A stretch of DNA of 64,000 nucleotides, taken from assembly GCF_012295615.1 (NCBI RefSeq), contig NZ_CP051183.1, forward strand, positions 3,065,001 to 3,129,000. The letters run 5' to 3'. Origin of the DNA: Bermanella marisrubri (GTDB taxonomy: Bacteria > Pseudomonadota > Gammaproteobacteria > Pseudomonadales > Oceanobacteraceae). Position numbers and translations under genes: made by a program. How positions within the stretch are numbered: position 1 is the stretch's first letter; each line of letters opens with the position of its first letter. Under the pieces are notes generated by a model, which worked only from the letters and a program-made list of their open reading frames with translations, searched no databases and had not been told where the DNA came from. Below are positions 27,668-36,013 of this stretch, one piece after another.

Positions 27668-28276
27668 ATGATTATTTTTATTATTGATGACCACCAAATG
27701 TTCGCTGAAGCGATGCGAACTGTGGTGCAAGGCTTCTTTAATGATAGCCAAATTGATATTTTTACTGATCCCAAAAAAGCTTTAGAGAGCATTGATAGAA
27801 TCCAACCCGATCTAATTATTCTAGACTTAGAAATGATTGGGATAACAGGATTGATTATGCTTGATATACTCTCTCAAAATCGTCAGAACATTCCAATTCT
27901 AATCTGCTCTGGCAATCTTAATGAACATAACAAGCAACGTGTCATTAATGCAGGGGCCAAAGGTTTTTTAAGCAAAACCGAAGGCATGCAACAAATACGT
28001 GAAGCTATCGAAGCGCTTTTAGCAGGGAAAACATACCCTAAAGAAGCTTGCCAGTACTTATCAGAAACACAGACATCTTTATTATCGAACAGACAGCGCA
28101 TTATCTTGGGTTTAATGCAATCGGGTCTATCCAATTCAGAAATGGCAGAAGCACTATACGTCAGTACAAACACCATCAAAACTCACGTTCGATTAATGTA
28201 CAATTCGCTGGATGTAAACAGTCGAATTGCCTGTATCAACAAAGCCCGGGAGTTAGGACTAATCGATCCCATTTAA
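27668..28276 (+). CDS. LuxR/NarL-type response regulator
   Basis: This two-component regulator has an N-terminal receiver (acid pair Asp7/Asp8, phosphoacceptor Asp53 in IILDLEM, lysine in GFLSKTEG). The C-terminal LuxR-type helix-turn-helix (LSNRQRIILGLMQSGLSNSE, then ALYVSTNTIKTHV) follows. Its 202 residues are typical. It converges with a hybrid histidine kinase whose coding end overlaps its own by 18 bases, so the two are very likely partners. The genes it controls are unknown. Confidence 0.9.
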   Translation: MIIFIIDDHQMFAEAMRTVVQGFFNDSQIDIFTDPKKALESIDRIQPDLIILDLEMIGITGLIMLDILSQNRQNIPILICSGNLNEHNKQRVINAGAKGFLSKTEGMQQIREAIEALLAGKTYPKEACQYLSETQTSLLSNRQRIILGLMQSGLSNSEMAEALYVSTNTIKTHVRLMYNSLDVNSRIACINKARELGLIDPI

Positions 28277-30025
28277 AACAAGATCGAGAGCTTCATAAAT
28301 TGCTTTAGACGAAACAGGTTTAAATAAAACCGTTAGACCGCTGTTACGTAATACCTGCAGTCTTTCAGGCGATGTATTTCCCGTTATAACAATAATAGAG
28401 ATGTCGGGCAGAGACTTTTTCACCAGCGCAATAACATCCAAAGCATCTTTCCCATCAGCTAGCCGATCATCTGTGATTAAAACATGAGGCAGCCAATCCA
28501 AAGTTAAAGTCTGTTGTACTTCGTCCAAACTTGTTGCTAACGATACATCGTGATTTACACTAACTAATACAGCAGACATTGCATCTGCAACCTGCTCTTC
28601 ATCTTCCACTAACAATATGCGTAAATTTCTTTGTGTCGATGGTATAGGCTCTATTTCAGGTTTTAACTGCTTGACATCGCTGGCTGGTAAAGAAAGTCTT
28701 ACACACGTCCCTTTTTCAATTTCTGAATCTATGGTTAACTCAATCTCATGTAATGTACATAGTCTTTTAACAATGGGTAGCCCCAACCCCATGCCTTGTG
28801 TTGGCGTCAACACATGATTCTCAAATTGAACAAACTCCTCAAATGCTTCATCAATCTGTAGTCGGGTCATACCCACACCCGAATCAAGAACCTCAATTAT
28901 AATTTGATCATCTTTCTTGTAGGCATTTAAGTGAATACTACCTTTATGGGTATAACGAATAGCATTAGTTAATAAATTGTCCAATATCTCAGATACTATG
29001 TTGGCATCCACGTTCGCATGTGTAGAGGTTATGTCACTTAGTAATTTCAGGTTCTTCTGCTCAGCCTGGATACTATGAGTAGAAATCAAGCGTTGCAGCA
29101 ATGCATCGATAGGCTGAACAGTCTTATGAAGCTCGACAACGCCTGCATCAATTTTCGAAATATCAAGTAAGCGATCGAGCAGGCCGCTTGCACTATGCAA
29201 GCTATCCGTTAAACGATTGACAGTATCATCATTGCGCAGCTGACTGTTTGCTTGCATCGCTTCTGCATATAACCGAGCTGCTTGTATAGGTTGCCTTAAG
29301 TCATGACTCGCAACGGCTATAAATCGAGTCTTTGCTTGATTGCGTCTAAGGGCCAATTTCTCAGAACTATGATGTTCAAGCCGTAAGATAATGGCTTCCA
29401 TATGAGTTCGATGAATCATAATACTGAACACAACCAGCGAGACCCATGTGAAGGGCGCGATAATGATTGGCAACCATTCATCACCAAAATCAACATCCAG
29501 CAAGTGCCAGCCAAAGCTATAAAAGACCGGGGTTAAGAAGGTGATATAAATATCAGGATAACAACCCATAGTAACAGAGGGCGTTGAAACTAATACAACC
29601 ACCAGCATCAATACGGACAAAACTTGAACCTGAGAAGCGTCTGGAAAGAAAAGGAATGGTGTAAGAGCCCACAAGATCCCCCAGATAATCGACAAATAAA
29701 GATTTAACCAATGCCAAATCCTTACGTATTGCAAGTCATTACGGCCTTGATTTTCAGGAGGGTTTTTATGGTGATATCGGATAATAAAAAAAGAATTAAG
29801 AGCAACGAATGTGATTGCAGAAAACCATAGCCACAGAATTTCAATTGAACTAGATGAATAAAACATCATACCAACAAGGACTGCGCCGATAACAGAAGTG
29901 ACCATGCGAGAGCCAACTTCTTTCATAAACAAGTTATGTCGTTCCCATTGGATTTCTTGAGCTAAAGGATGTGATTCCCAACCTGATGACAGTCTAGTTT
30001 TAATTGTCTCAATTAATGACTTCAA
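28259..30025 (-). CDS. Hybrid sensor histidine kinase with C-terminal receiver
   Basis: This is a membrane sensor of 588 residues. The N-terminal region has about six hydrophobic segments (residues 42-205) and no periplasmic domain of size. The HisKA box is FIAVASHDLRQP with His241. ATPase motifs are EILDNLLTNAIRYTHKGSI (N box), VLDSGVGM (G1) and GMGLGLPIVKRL (G2). The C-terminal receiver runs from LRILLVEDEE to VLFKPV, with its Asp in VLITDDRLADG. The start is TTG 30025 with GGAC upstream; no ATG is near in frame. It starts just after the terminator of the lipoprotein gene behind it. Confidence 0.88.
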   Translation of the reverse strand: MKSLIETIKTRLSSGWESHPLAQEIQWERHNLFMKEVGSRMVTSVIGAVLVGMMFYSSSSIEILWLWFSAITFVALNSFFIIRYHHKNPPENQGRNDLQYVRIWHWLNLYLSIIWGILWALTPFLFFPDASQVQVLSVLMLVVVLVSTPSVTMGCYPDIYITFLTPVFYSFGWHLLDVDFGDEWLPIIIAPFTWVSLVVFSIMIHRTHMEAIILRLEHHSSEKLALRRNQAKTRFIAVASHDLRQPIQAARLYAEAMQANSQLRNDDTVNRLTDSLHSASGLLDRLLDISKIDAGVVELHKTVQPIDALLQRLISTHSIQAEQKNLKLLSDITSTHANVDANIVSEILDNLLTNAIRYTHKGSIHLNAYKKDDQIIIEVLDSGVGMTRLQIDEAFEEFVQFENHVLTPTQGMGLGLPIVKRLCTLHEIELTIDSEIEKGTCVRLSLPASDVKQLKPEIEPIPSTQRNLRILLVEDEEQVADAMSAVLVSVNHDVSLATSLDEVQQTLTLDWLPHVLITDDRLADGKDALDVIALVKKSLPDISIIVITGNTSPERLQVLRNSGLTVLFKPVSSKAIYEALDLVLNGID

Positions 30026-30036
30026 TTTATTCGTCC

Positions 30037-30070
30037 ATAAAAATAGATGACCTGATCTCAGGCCATCTAT
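30037..30070 (-). terminator. Rho-independent terminator after the 400-aa lipoprotein gene
   Basis: ATAGATGaCCTGA (30043-30055) and TCAGGcCATCTAT (30058-30070) form a long stem. On the minus strand it is followed by TTTTTATGG. It ends 12 bases before the kinase start codon. Confidence 0.75.
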
Positions 30071-30106
30071 GACCCTTCTTAACCAATGCTACGATTGATC
30101 AGAAAG

Positions 30107-31309
30107 CTAAGAGGATACTGGAGAAAGTGTTTCAATTATCTTACCTGCATCCGTCGCATCATGACACCAAAGCTTTTGCCCAACACCCTGATTGGCAACA
30201 CCAGTAATTACATCGGAACAGTTTATCGTACCTGAATCCGTTGATAGGGACATTGCATCGCTCAGTTTTAAATCTCTGCGATATCGAGCAACGACAATAC
30301 CAGATTCACTAGAACTCGAAACCAAGTAAATTGTATCGTAGTCGGTAGCTGAAGTGGCGGGAATCATAAACATATCTTTTACAATCATAGACTGAGCAGT
30401 ACCACTCACAAATGGATCATAAACAGTTTCATCAACCACTTCTACGGTCGGAGAGGTCAAAGCCGTATTCATATACTTTAAGATATTTGTGCCCTCACTA
30501 TCGTCAAAAACTGTGAAATAAACATGACTATTCCAACTAGTAACTGATGAAATAGCGTCGCTATAATACTCTTTGTGCTCTAGGCTGATTGCATCCACGT
30601 CAATAGCATTGACTTCATCTACTGCTTTTTCTGTATCAATAGTCAATAAAACCTTGGCGAGTGATTCTCTATTTTCACCCCCACCACTAGGTAGTTCAAT
30701 CCAACTTTGGCCAACCATGAATACCTTGGCCTCCATTGCCGTAGAAGTACCCTGTCCAAATGAAGCCGATATGCTATTGCATGCCCTCATCTCAAAGTCG
30801 TTAATTAATTCTACATCGATTTTTTTAAGTTTAGCTGGATCGGATAATTTAAAGATATGTAGGCTCGCTGACTTCTCATATCCAGAAGTATTTGCACCGT
30901 CTTGGCATGCGATCGCATAGTCCGAGCCATTGGCTGTTATCACTTCCAGATCTTGAAGATCTGTGCGGTCATTGAGGTTATCAATGTTTTTTATTTCAGA
31001 TAATTCATTGTTAGCTGAGGTAGAAGTACGAACAGAAAAAATATCGCCATCCTGCCCCGCTTTAGGTGTTCCCTTTAGCATAGTAATCGTCGGTGCGTCA
31101 TTAGACCCTGTAAAAGCTAGCCCTAGCATTCGATCATTGCCTGCTGACCAAGTTGTATCGATTAATGTTGCGTTATTGTCGTTGCCAGTATTACTACTTG
31201 GATTAGATGGATCTTGTGTTTCACTACTAGAACTTGATCCACCACAAGCGCTAAGTGATGCGGCAAAAATGCTGACTAAGATTGACGAGGTAATCGTGTT
31301 GTATTGCAT
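30107..31309 (-). CDS. Hypothetical lipoprotein, paralog of the neighbouring lipoprotein
   Basis: ATG 31309 follows AAAGGAAAC and gives a lipoprotein signal (MQYNTITSSILVSIFAASLSAC) with a Gly/Ser-rich linker (GGSSSSSETQDPSNPSSN). I recognise no domain. Two stretches are shared with the next gene upstream: TTWSAGNDRMLGLAF near the start of the mature part and WCHDATDAGKIIE near the end, where the neighbour has LTWTAGSDELVGLTY and WCHDSTEQGSLIE. The body looks like a beta-rich, possibly propeller-type, surface protein. It is preceded and followed by terminators, so it is a single-gene transcript. Confidence 0.7.
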   Translation of the reverse strand: MQYNTITSSILVSIFAASLSACGGSSSSSETQDPSNPSSNTGNDNNATLIDTTWSAGNDRMLGLAFTGSNDAPTITMLKGTPKAGQDGDIFSVRTSTSANNELSEIKNIDNLNDRTDLQDLEVITANGSDYAIACQDGANTSGYEKSASLHIFKLSDPAKLKKIDVELINDFEMRACNSISASFGQGTSTAMEAKVFMVGQSWIELPSGGGENRESLAKVLLTIDTEKAVDEVNAIDVDAISLEHKEYYSDAISSVTSWNSHVYFTVFDDSEGTNILKYMNTALTSPTVEVVDETVYDPFVSGTAQSMIVKDMFMIPATSATDYDTIYLVSSSSESGIVVARYRRDLKLSDAMSLSTDSGTINCSDVITGVANQGVGQKLWCHDATDAGKIIETLSPVSS

Positions 31310-31402
31310 GAACGTTTCCTTTATTTCTAAACACCACCACTTTATGAGATCAACCACACACCTTCTTCACCCACTTAGGTGATTTTAAGACGTTAAACAT
31401 TT

Positions 31403-31429
31403 AAATAAAAAAGCCCTCGTTTGAGGGCT
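31403..31429 (-). terminator. Rho-independent terminator after the L12-tailed lipoprotein gene
   Basis: AGCCCTC (31412-31418) and GAGGGCT (31423-31429) form a stem with a GTTT loop. On the minus strand it is followed by a T6 run. Confidence 0.85.
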
Positions 31430-31478
31430 CTATAAACACAGTTTTTTACGCTGGCTTTATAATGGAAGTCACTTCAAT

Positions 31479-32786
31479 TTACTTAACTTCGACTTCTGCT
31501 CCGGCACCTTCAAGTTCGGCTTTAATCTGTTCAGCCTCTTCTTTAGATACTTTATAAGAAGTGGATTTATTAATAGAAAGACCGGCAGCCACCACAGGAG
31601 GCGCTTCCGATTGAGGAACCTCTGGTAAAGTAAATTCAATAAGGCTTCCTTGCTCGGTTGAATCGTGACACCACGCGGTTTCTCCATTAATCGCTAACGC
31701 GTCAATACAATATTGGTAATCGCCAGCTGATAATTCAACATAGTCGTCACCCGTAAAATCAATACCCACTAAACCAGGATTGGACGATACCGCGAAGACA
31801 TCGTTTCCGTTATTAATGAAATCCAGTATGTCTGCGCCTTCATCGGTGGATCCAGTAAACGGATTGCCATCCGTGCCAAAAACCGGTTCCTGATCATAAA
31901 AGTCATACAAACCTGTTTCGCCCTCTACATTTGTACTGAGTATGTAGAATTCTTTCGAATTTCCCGAATCCAGCACATCAACAGCGGCACTACTCCAAAG
32001 CACTGAGTCTTCTTCATAAATATCAAGCTCGTCCGTATCGATTTCATTGGTGCCATAATCATAAAGAAACTCTACGTAAAACGTTGAAAACCTAGAGCTC
32101 GTACTTTCACCATGAAGATACAAAGAAACAACATATTGCGTTTTCGCGCCCTCTGATTTGTTAGCCAGGTCAAAAACAGTTAATCCACCCATCGAGTGAC
32201 AGTTGATCAATGATAAAGAGGAAGATCCTTGGTCTGTTAGATCAATACTGGCTGATATGTCCATGTCAGGAATATATAGTTCTAATTGGGCTGGTTCTTG
32301 TGGGTCTTGTGGCTCAGCTGGCAGTGCTATGTTTCGCGCTCCCATCGCGTTGGGGCCAGAACCACCTTCAAGAATGCTTTGCTTTGCATAGCCGCAGGTA
32401 GCGACTATCGCAGTATTCACAGTCTCATCATTTACATTCGCCGTAATAGGCAAAGCCAAGACATCCCGATAATAGTCTTGCTCTAAGTTGATTTCTGTCA
32501 GTGCTTTTAATTCTTTAGTAGCACTATCCCCACGCAACAGTGTATGAGATTGCGCTCCAGAGCTGTCTTCGCTGCGCTTTAACGCAAATAGATTGCCATT
32601 TTCAGCGCCTTGTGGATAAGTTAGACCCACGAGTTCATCACTTCCGGCGGTCCAAGTTAAGTCGGTATAGGCGTCTAGGTTAACAGTTGGAGTTGTATCA
32701 TCATCAGAGGACCCACCGCACGCGGTAAGTAACATTGAAGTAACTGAAGCAAAGGCGACAGTGCGTAAATTTATATTTAGTATCAT
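31479..32786 (-). CDS. Hypothetical lipoprotein with a ribosomal protein L7/L12-like C-terminal tail
   Basis: This 435-residue lipoprotein (MILNINLRTVAFASVTSMLL then the lipobox LTAC) is related to the 30107-31309 product through LTWTAGSDELVGLTY and WCHDSTEQGSLIE. After that shared end it carries an extra tail of about 45 residues that the paralog lacks. The last 24 (residues 412-435; 31482-31553) read KVSKEEAEQIKAELEG then AGAEVEVK. As I recall E. coli L7/L12, this matches its last helix and strand at about 16 of 23 positions. The tail could be a captured rplL 3' end or a small independent module. The start has AAGGACG upstream. Function unknown. Confidence 0.7.
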   Translation of the reverse strand: MILNINLRTVAFASVTSMLLTACGGSSDDDTTPTVNLDAYTDLTWTAGSDELVGLTYPQGAENGNLFALKRSEDSSGAQSHTLLRGDSATKELKALTEINLEQDYYRDVLALPITANVNDETVNTAIVATCGYAKQSILEGGSGPNAMGARNIALPAEPQDPQEPAQLELYIPDMDISASIDLTDQGSSSLSLINCHSMGGLTVFDLANKSEGAKTQYVVSLYLHGESTSSRFSTFYVEFLYDYGTNEIDTDELDIYEEDSVLWSSAAVDVLDSGNSKEFYILSTNVEGETGLYDFYDQEPVFGTDGNPFTGSTDEGADILDFINNGNDVFAVSSNPGLVGIDFTGDDYVELSAGDYQYCIDALAINGETAWCHDSTEQGSLIEFTLPEVPQSEAPPVVAAGLSINKSTSYKVSKEEAEQIKAELEGAGAEVEVK

Positions 32787-32922
32787 CTCGCGTCCTTAGT
32801 GAGTTTACTAGGACGGATATTAGAGCAAGATCAGGAATGAGCTTCTTCACCTCGTAGGGTGAAATTTGACTCGATAGTCAGCTAAACGCTTAAGTCTATT
32901 AAAGATAGTGATCTATCATGAT

Positions 32923-32953
32923 ATCTGGCTTAGATGGATACTCTAAGCCAGAT
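32923..32953. repeat. Perfect 12-base inverted repeat without U-tract
   Basis: ATCTGGCTTAGA and TCTAAGCCAGAT with a 7-base loop lie 23 bases after the phosphoribosyltransferase stop (minus strand). Stem strength suggests a 3' end or RNA-stability element, but no T-run follows on either strand. The remainder of 32787-32975 shows no gene. Confidence 0.6.
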
Positions 32954-32975
32954 GAACGAAAGGAAGCCGAAGTAA

Positions 32976-33551
32976 TTACTTACCTTCGCCTTTTAACGCG
33001 TCGATGCGATCTGCTATGTAAGCCATTTCTGGGCGATTCTTACGCAACTCTTCTGTGGTCAAGCCATCAATTTCATGGGGGAATACCAACCATTCATCCG
33101 TCTCATGGATATAGTAATCCGGCACTCGATCCGTCTTATTGTTTTTAGGCTTGTAGTAAGGCGTCGCTACGCGAATCTCTGGCGTGTTCTTTTTACACGC
33201 TTTTTTCAAATCAACGATGGTTTGGTCGATACTCAAACCACTATCGTGCACGTCATCTACAATCAATAAACTGTCTTCACTCTCGATACGCTTGATCAAG
33301 TACGTTAAGCCATGGACACGTACTTTTTTAGAACGCTCGCCAATACCCGTATAGCTCGAAGTACGAATCGCAATATGATCGCTTTCCACACCAAATACAT
33401 GCAGTAGCTCTTGAACCGCAATTCCCACTGGAGCACCACCGCGCCACACACCAACGATGTAATCAGGGCGGAAACCACTCTCATATACTTGAATAGCCAA
33501 TTTGAACGAGTCTTCTAATAGCTGCTGAGCGCTAATATAAACTTTATCCAT
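32976..33551 (-). CDS. Purine phosphoribosyltransferase (hypoxanthine/xanthine-guanine type)
   Basis: This purine-salvage enzyme transfers ribose-5-phosphate from PRPP to a purine base. ATG 33551 gives MDKVYISAQQLLEDSFKLA (191 residues); the frame runs 21 codons further but without a start signal. The PRPP loop is LLIVDDVHDSGLSI (about 93-106), with a GVWRGGAPVG loop near 34-43. The sequence looks closer to the Gpt/HGPRT-like group than to Apt. It follows lptG by 52 bases on the same strand. Confidence 0.85.
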   Translation of the reverse strand: MDKVYISAQQLLEDSFKLAIQVYESGFRPDYIVGVWRGGAPVGIAVQELLHVFGVESDHIAIRTSSYTGIGERSKKVRVHGLTYLIKRIESEDSLLIVDDVHDSGLSIDQTIVDLKKACKKNTPEIRVATPYYKPKNNKTDRVPDYYIHETDEWLVFPHEIDGLTTEELRKNRPEMAYIADRIDALKGEGK

Positions 33552-33603
33552 GAAATACCTACTGCAAAATTGAAATGAATGTAATTGAAATAAGATTAGG
33601 CTA

Positions 33604-34668
33604 TTAACCGGCACGTCGCAGCATCCAGCTGCCCCATATCATGCACAAGCCAATAGGAATGAGGTTCGCAAGTAAGGGCCCAATGCCCACTAGCAAGCCA
33701 ATAGGGCCGAGTAAATCCACAACAATTTTGTAGACAAGGCCCACGAGAATTCCTGTGAAAAGTCGCTGACCCATGGTCACGCTTCGCAAAGGTCCGAAGA
33801 TGAAACTTATCCCAACCAGCACCAAAGCCAGGGTACTGATAGGTTGTAGTAACTTTTTCCAAAATGCGAGTTTAAACTCGCCGCCACCCAAACCTTGGGC
33901 ATCCAAGTACTGGCCATATTTATACAGAGTAGAAATCGCCATATCCTTGGGTTCTTGCGCCACAAACTTTAGGGTCTCAGGTGTTAACTCAGTATCAAAC
34001 GGTGCAATCGATTTGGCCTTGTATTCGGTCCTTACATCTTCGATGTGAGTAATACGAACATTCTCCATACTCCAATGTTCACGCTGATAAATCGCGCGCT
34101 TTGCATGGGTCATTTTGGTGAGATTCTTATTCTCATCAAACTCATATAGTGTCATGCCATGCAGAACGCCATTAGGCTCGATGGCAGCAAAGCGCATGTA
34201 ATTATTACCTTCTTTGTGCCAATGACCTTTGCCTTCATTGGTCACTGCGACTTCTCTTCCAAGCGCTATGGTTCTAAAACTCGTGGTCATGCGCTCTAAG
34301 TCGGGCACTATGTATTCACCCATGACTAAACTCAAAACCATCATAATGGCACTGGCTTTGATCGTACTGAGCATGATTCGGCCCGTACTAACACCAGCCG
34401 CACGAATAGCGGTCAATTCACTATGAGTCGCTAAGCTTCCTAAACCCACGAGACAACCAATCAAGGTAATCATGGGAATCATTTCATACAATCGAGTAGG
34501 CGCCGACGCCACTACATAGTAAAGCGCATCAGCAAACGTAAACGTATCGCGAAGGTTATCCAGCTGATTCAAGAGTGCGATCACCAAGTCCAGCATGCCA
34601 AGTACGAACAGTACGGCTAAAATAGAATTGATGACGGAACTTCGAATGTAAGCATCTATCTTACGCAT
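33604..34668 (-). CDS. lptG: LPS export ABC transporter permease LptG
   Basis: LptG is one of the two permeases of the LptB2FG complex that extracts lipopolysaccharide from the inner membrane. The protein has 354 residues with N-terminal (10-125) and C-terminal (265-350) membrane helices around a periplasmic beta-jellyroll domain. MRKIDAYIRSSVINSILAVL and GLGSLATHSELTAIRAAGVS match LptG. The start overlaps the end of lptF by 8 bases. Confidence 0.95.
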   Translation of the reverse strand: MRKIDAYIRSSVINSILAVLFVLGMLDLVIALLNQLDNLRDTFTFADALYYVVASAPTRLYEMIPMITLIGCLVGLGSLATHSELTAIRAAGVSTGRIMLSTIKASAIMMVLSLVMGEYIVPDLERMTTSFRTIALGREVAVTNEGKGHWHKEGNNYMRFAAIEPNGVLHGMTLYEFDENKNLTKMTHAKRAIYQREHWSMENVRITHIEDVRTEYKAKSIAPFDTELTPETLKFVAQEPKDMAISTLYKYGQYLDAQGLGGGEFKLAFWKKLLQPISTLALVLVGISFIFGPLRSVTMGQRLFTGILVGLVYKIVVDLLGPIGLLVGIGPLLANLIPIGLCMIWGSWMLRRAG

Positions 34669-35773
34669 GGCCCTCTCCTACAGGAGCCGGCGTAATCGCT
34701 GCACGCTTTTTGGCTTGGCGCTTCAACTGGATCACTGGCCAATACATGAGCATAAGACCAATGCTCAAAAAGATACCGTGCAGCCACCAAAGACCTAGCC
34801 ATTCTGGCGTATCTCCTTGCTCCATCCACTTTCGAGCGGTGATCAAGGTAGTGTAATAGACCATGTATAAAACCACTGCGGGTAACATTTTACCGTAGCG
34901 TCCTTGTCTGGGTTTAACATGGCTGAGCGGGAAGGCCATGATGACGATAATAGGGACAAGAATGAACAAACCAATTCGATAGTGCAAACGTGCTTTATAA
35001 ACACGATGCTCTCGATCTAACAACTCCATAGTACTAACTGCTTCATAGCGCGCTTTTTTCGCCACATCGCTTTCTTCCGCGATTTTAACGGCGTAGCGAT
35101 CAAAACTCATGGCCTCAAAATTAGGATCACCGGGGACCCCAGAAAAACGCTTTCCGTTGTTGAGTTCTAAATACCGTGACCCGCTATTGGGATCTACAAA
35201 TTGCTGACCCGATTCTGCCAACAAGAGTACATTGCCATCGGCCATAAATACTTGCTGCATTTGCTTACGATCAGCACTTAGATCCTCTGCATAAGAGACT
35301 TTTTCACCGCCTTTTCCAAGAGCATTAAAGCGGCCCGGTGTCACGAACGAAAATTCACTCTCTTGCTGCTGCTCCTGTAAATAACGATCCAGCTTATCCG
35401 CTGCCGTAGGCGCCAGATATAAACTGAGGAAACCAATCAACAGCATCATCACAGTGACTGGCGCCATGGTAATACGAAACACCTGCTTGGGGCCAAAGCC
35501 CGTGGCATACAGCACCGTCATTTCGTTCTCACTGTGCATTCGGCCATAGACCAGCAAAATAGAAATGTAAAAACCCAGAGGTAAAATCAGCTGCAAAAAA
35601 CCAGGGCTGTTGTAAAGAATGGTATAGAACACAGCCTCCGGGGGGATGATGCCTGCAACCGCCTTATTCAGATGGATAACCATACGCGCACTCGTCACTA
35701 TCAGCATAAGAATGCCGGTAATCACAAATGTCGACGTAAGTAGCTCCCGAAGAAAATACCGCGTTAAAATCAA
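34661..35773 (-). CDS. lptF: LPS export ABC transporter permease LptF
   Basis: LptF is the partner permease of LptG. It has 370 residues, three helices at each end and a periplasmic jellyroll between. MILTRYFLRELLTSTFVITG and GRMHSENEMTVLYATGFG are characteristic. The gene is divergent from pepA across 240 bases, the usual gammaproteobacterial arrangement. That gap (35774-36013) is AT-rich and should hold both promoters, but I could not define boxes with confidence. Confidence 0.95.
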   Translation of the reverse strand: MILTRYFLRELLTSTFVITGILMLIVTSARMVIHLNKAVAGIIPPEAVFYTILYNSPGFLQLILPLGFYISILLVYGRMHSENEMTVLYATGFGPKQVFRITMAPVTVMMLLIGFLSLYLAPTAADKLDRYLQEQQQESEFSFVTPGRFNALGKGGEKVSYAEDLSADRKQMQQVFMADGNVLLLAESGQQFVDPNSGSRYLELNNGKRFSGVPGDPNFEAMSFDRYAVKIAEESDVAKKARYEAVSTMELLDREHRVYKARLHYRIGLFILVPIIVIMAFPLSHVKPRQGRYGKMLPAVVLYMVYYTTLITARKWMEQGDTPEWLGLWWLHGIFLSIGLMLMYWPVIQLKRQAKKRAAITPAPVGEGHA

Positions 35774-36013
35774 GCGTAAACCTTAAGTGTTATCCAAGCC
35801 GTGAGGCGTATCTGATATTAGCCTTGTATTTTTAATTTAAGATCCCAATAATCACTGTAGATCTTAGGCACTGAGTTGTATCTAGCTCTGCTCAGTGTGC
35901 AATGGAAAAATAGGCCATTTACAGTAGACTTTACATTATCCCTGAAAAAGTCTTACAGCACTACCTAAGCAGTCAACTTTCTCATACCCAAACTGGGCAC
36001 AACTGGAGATACA

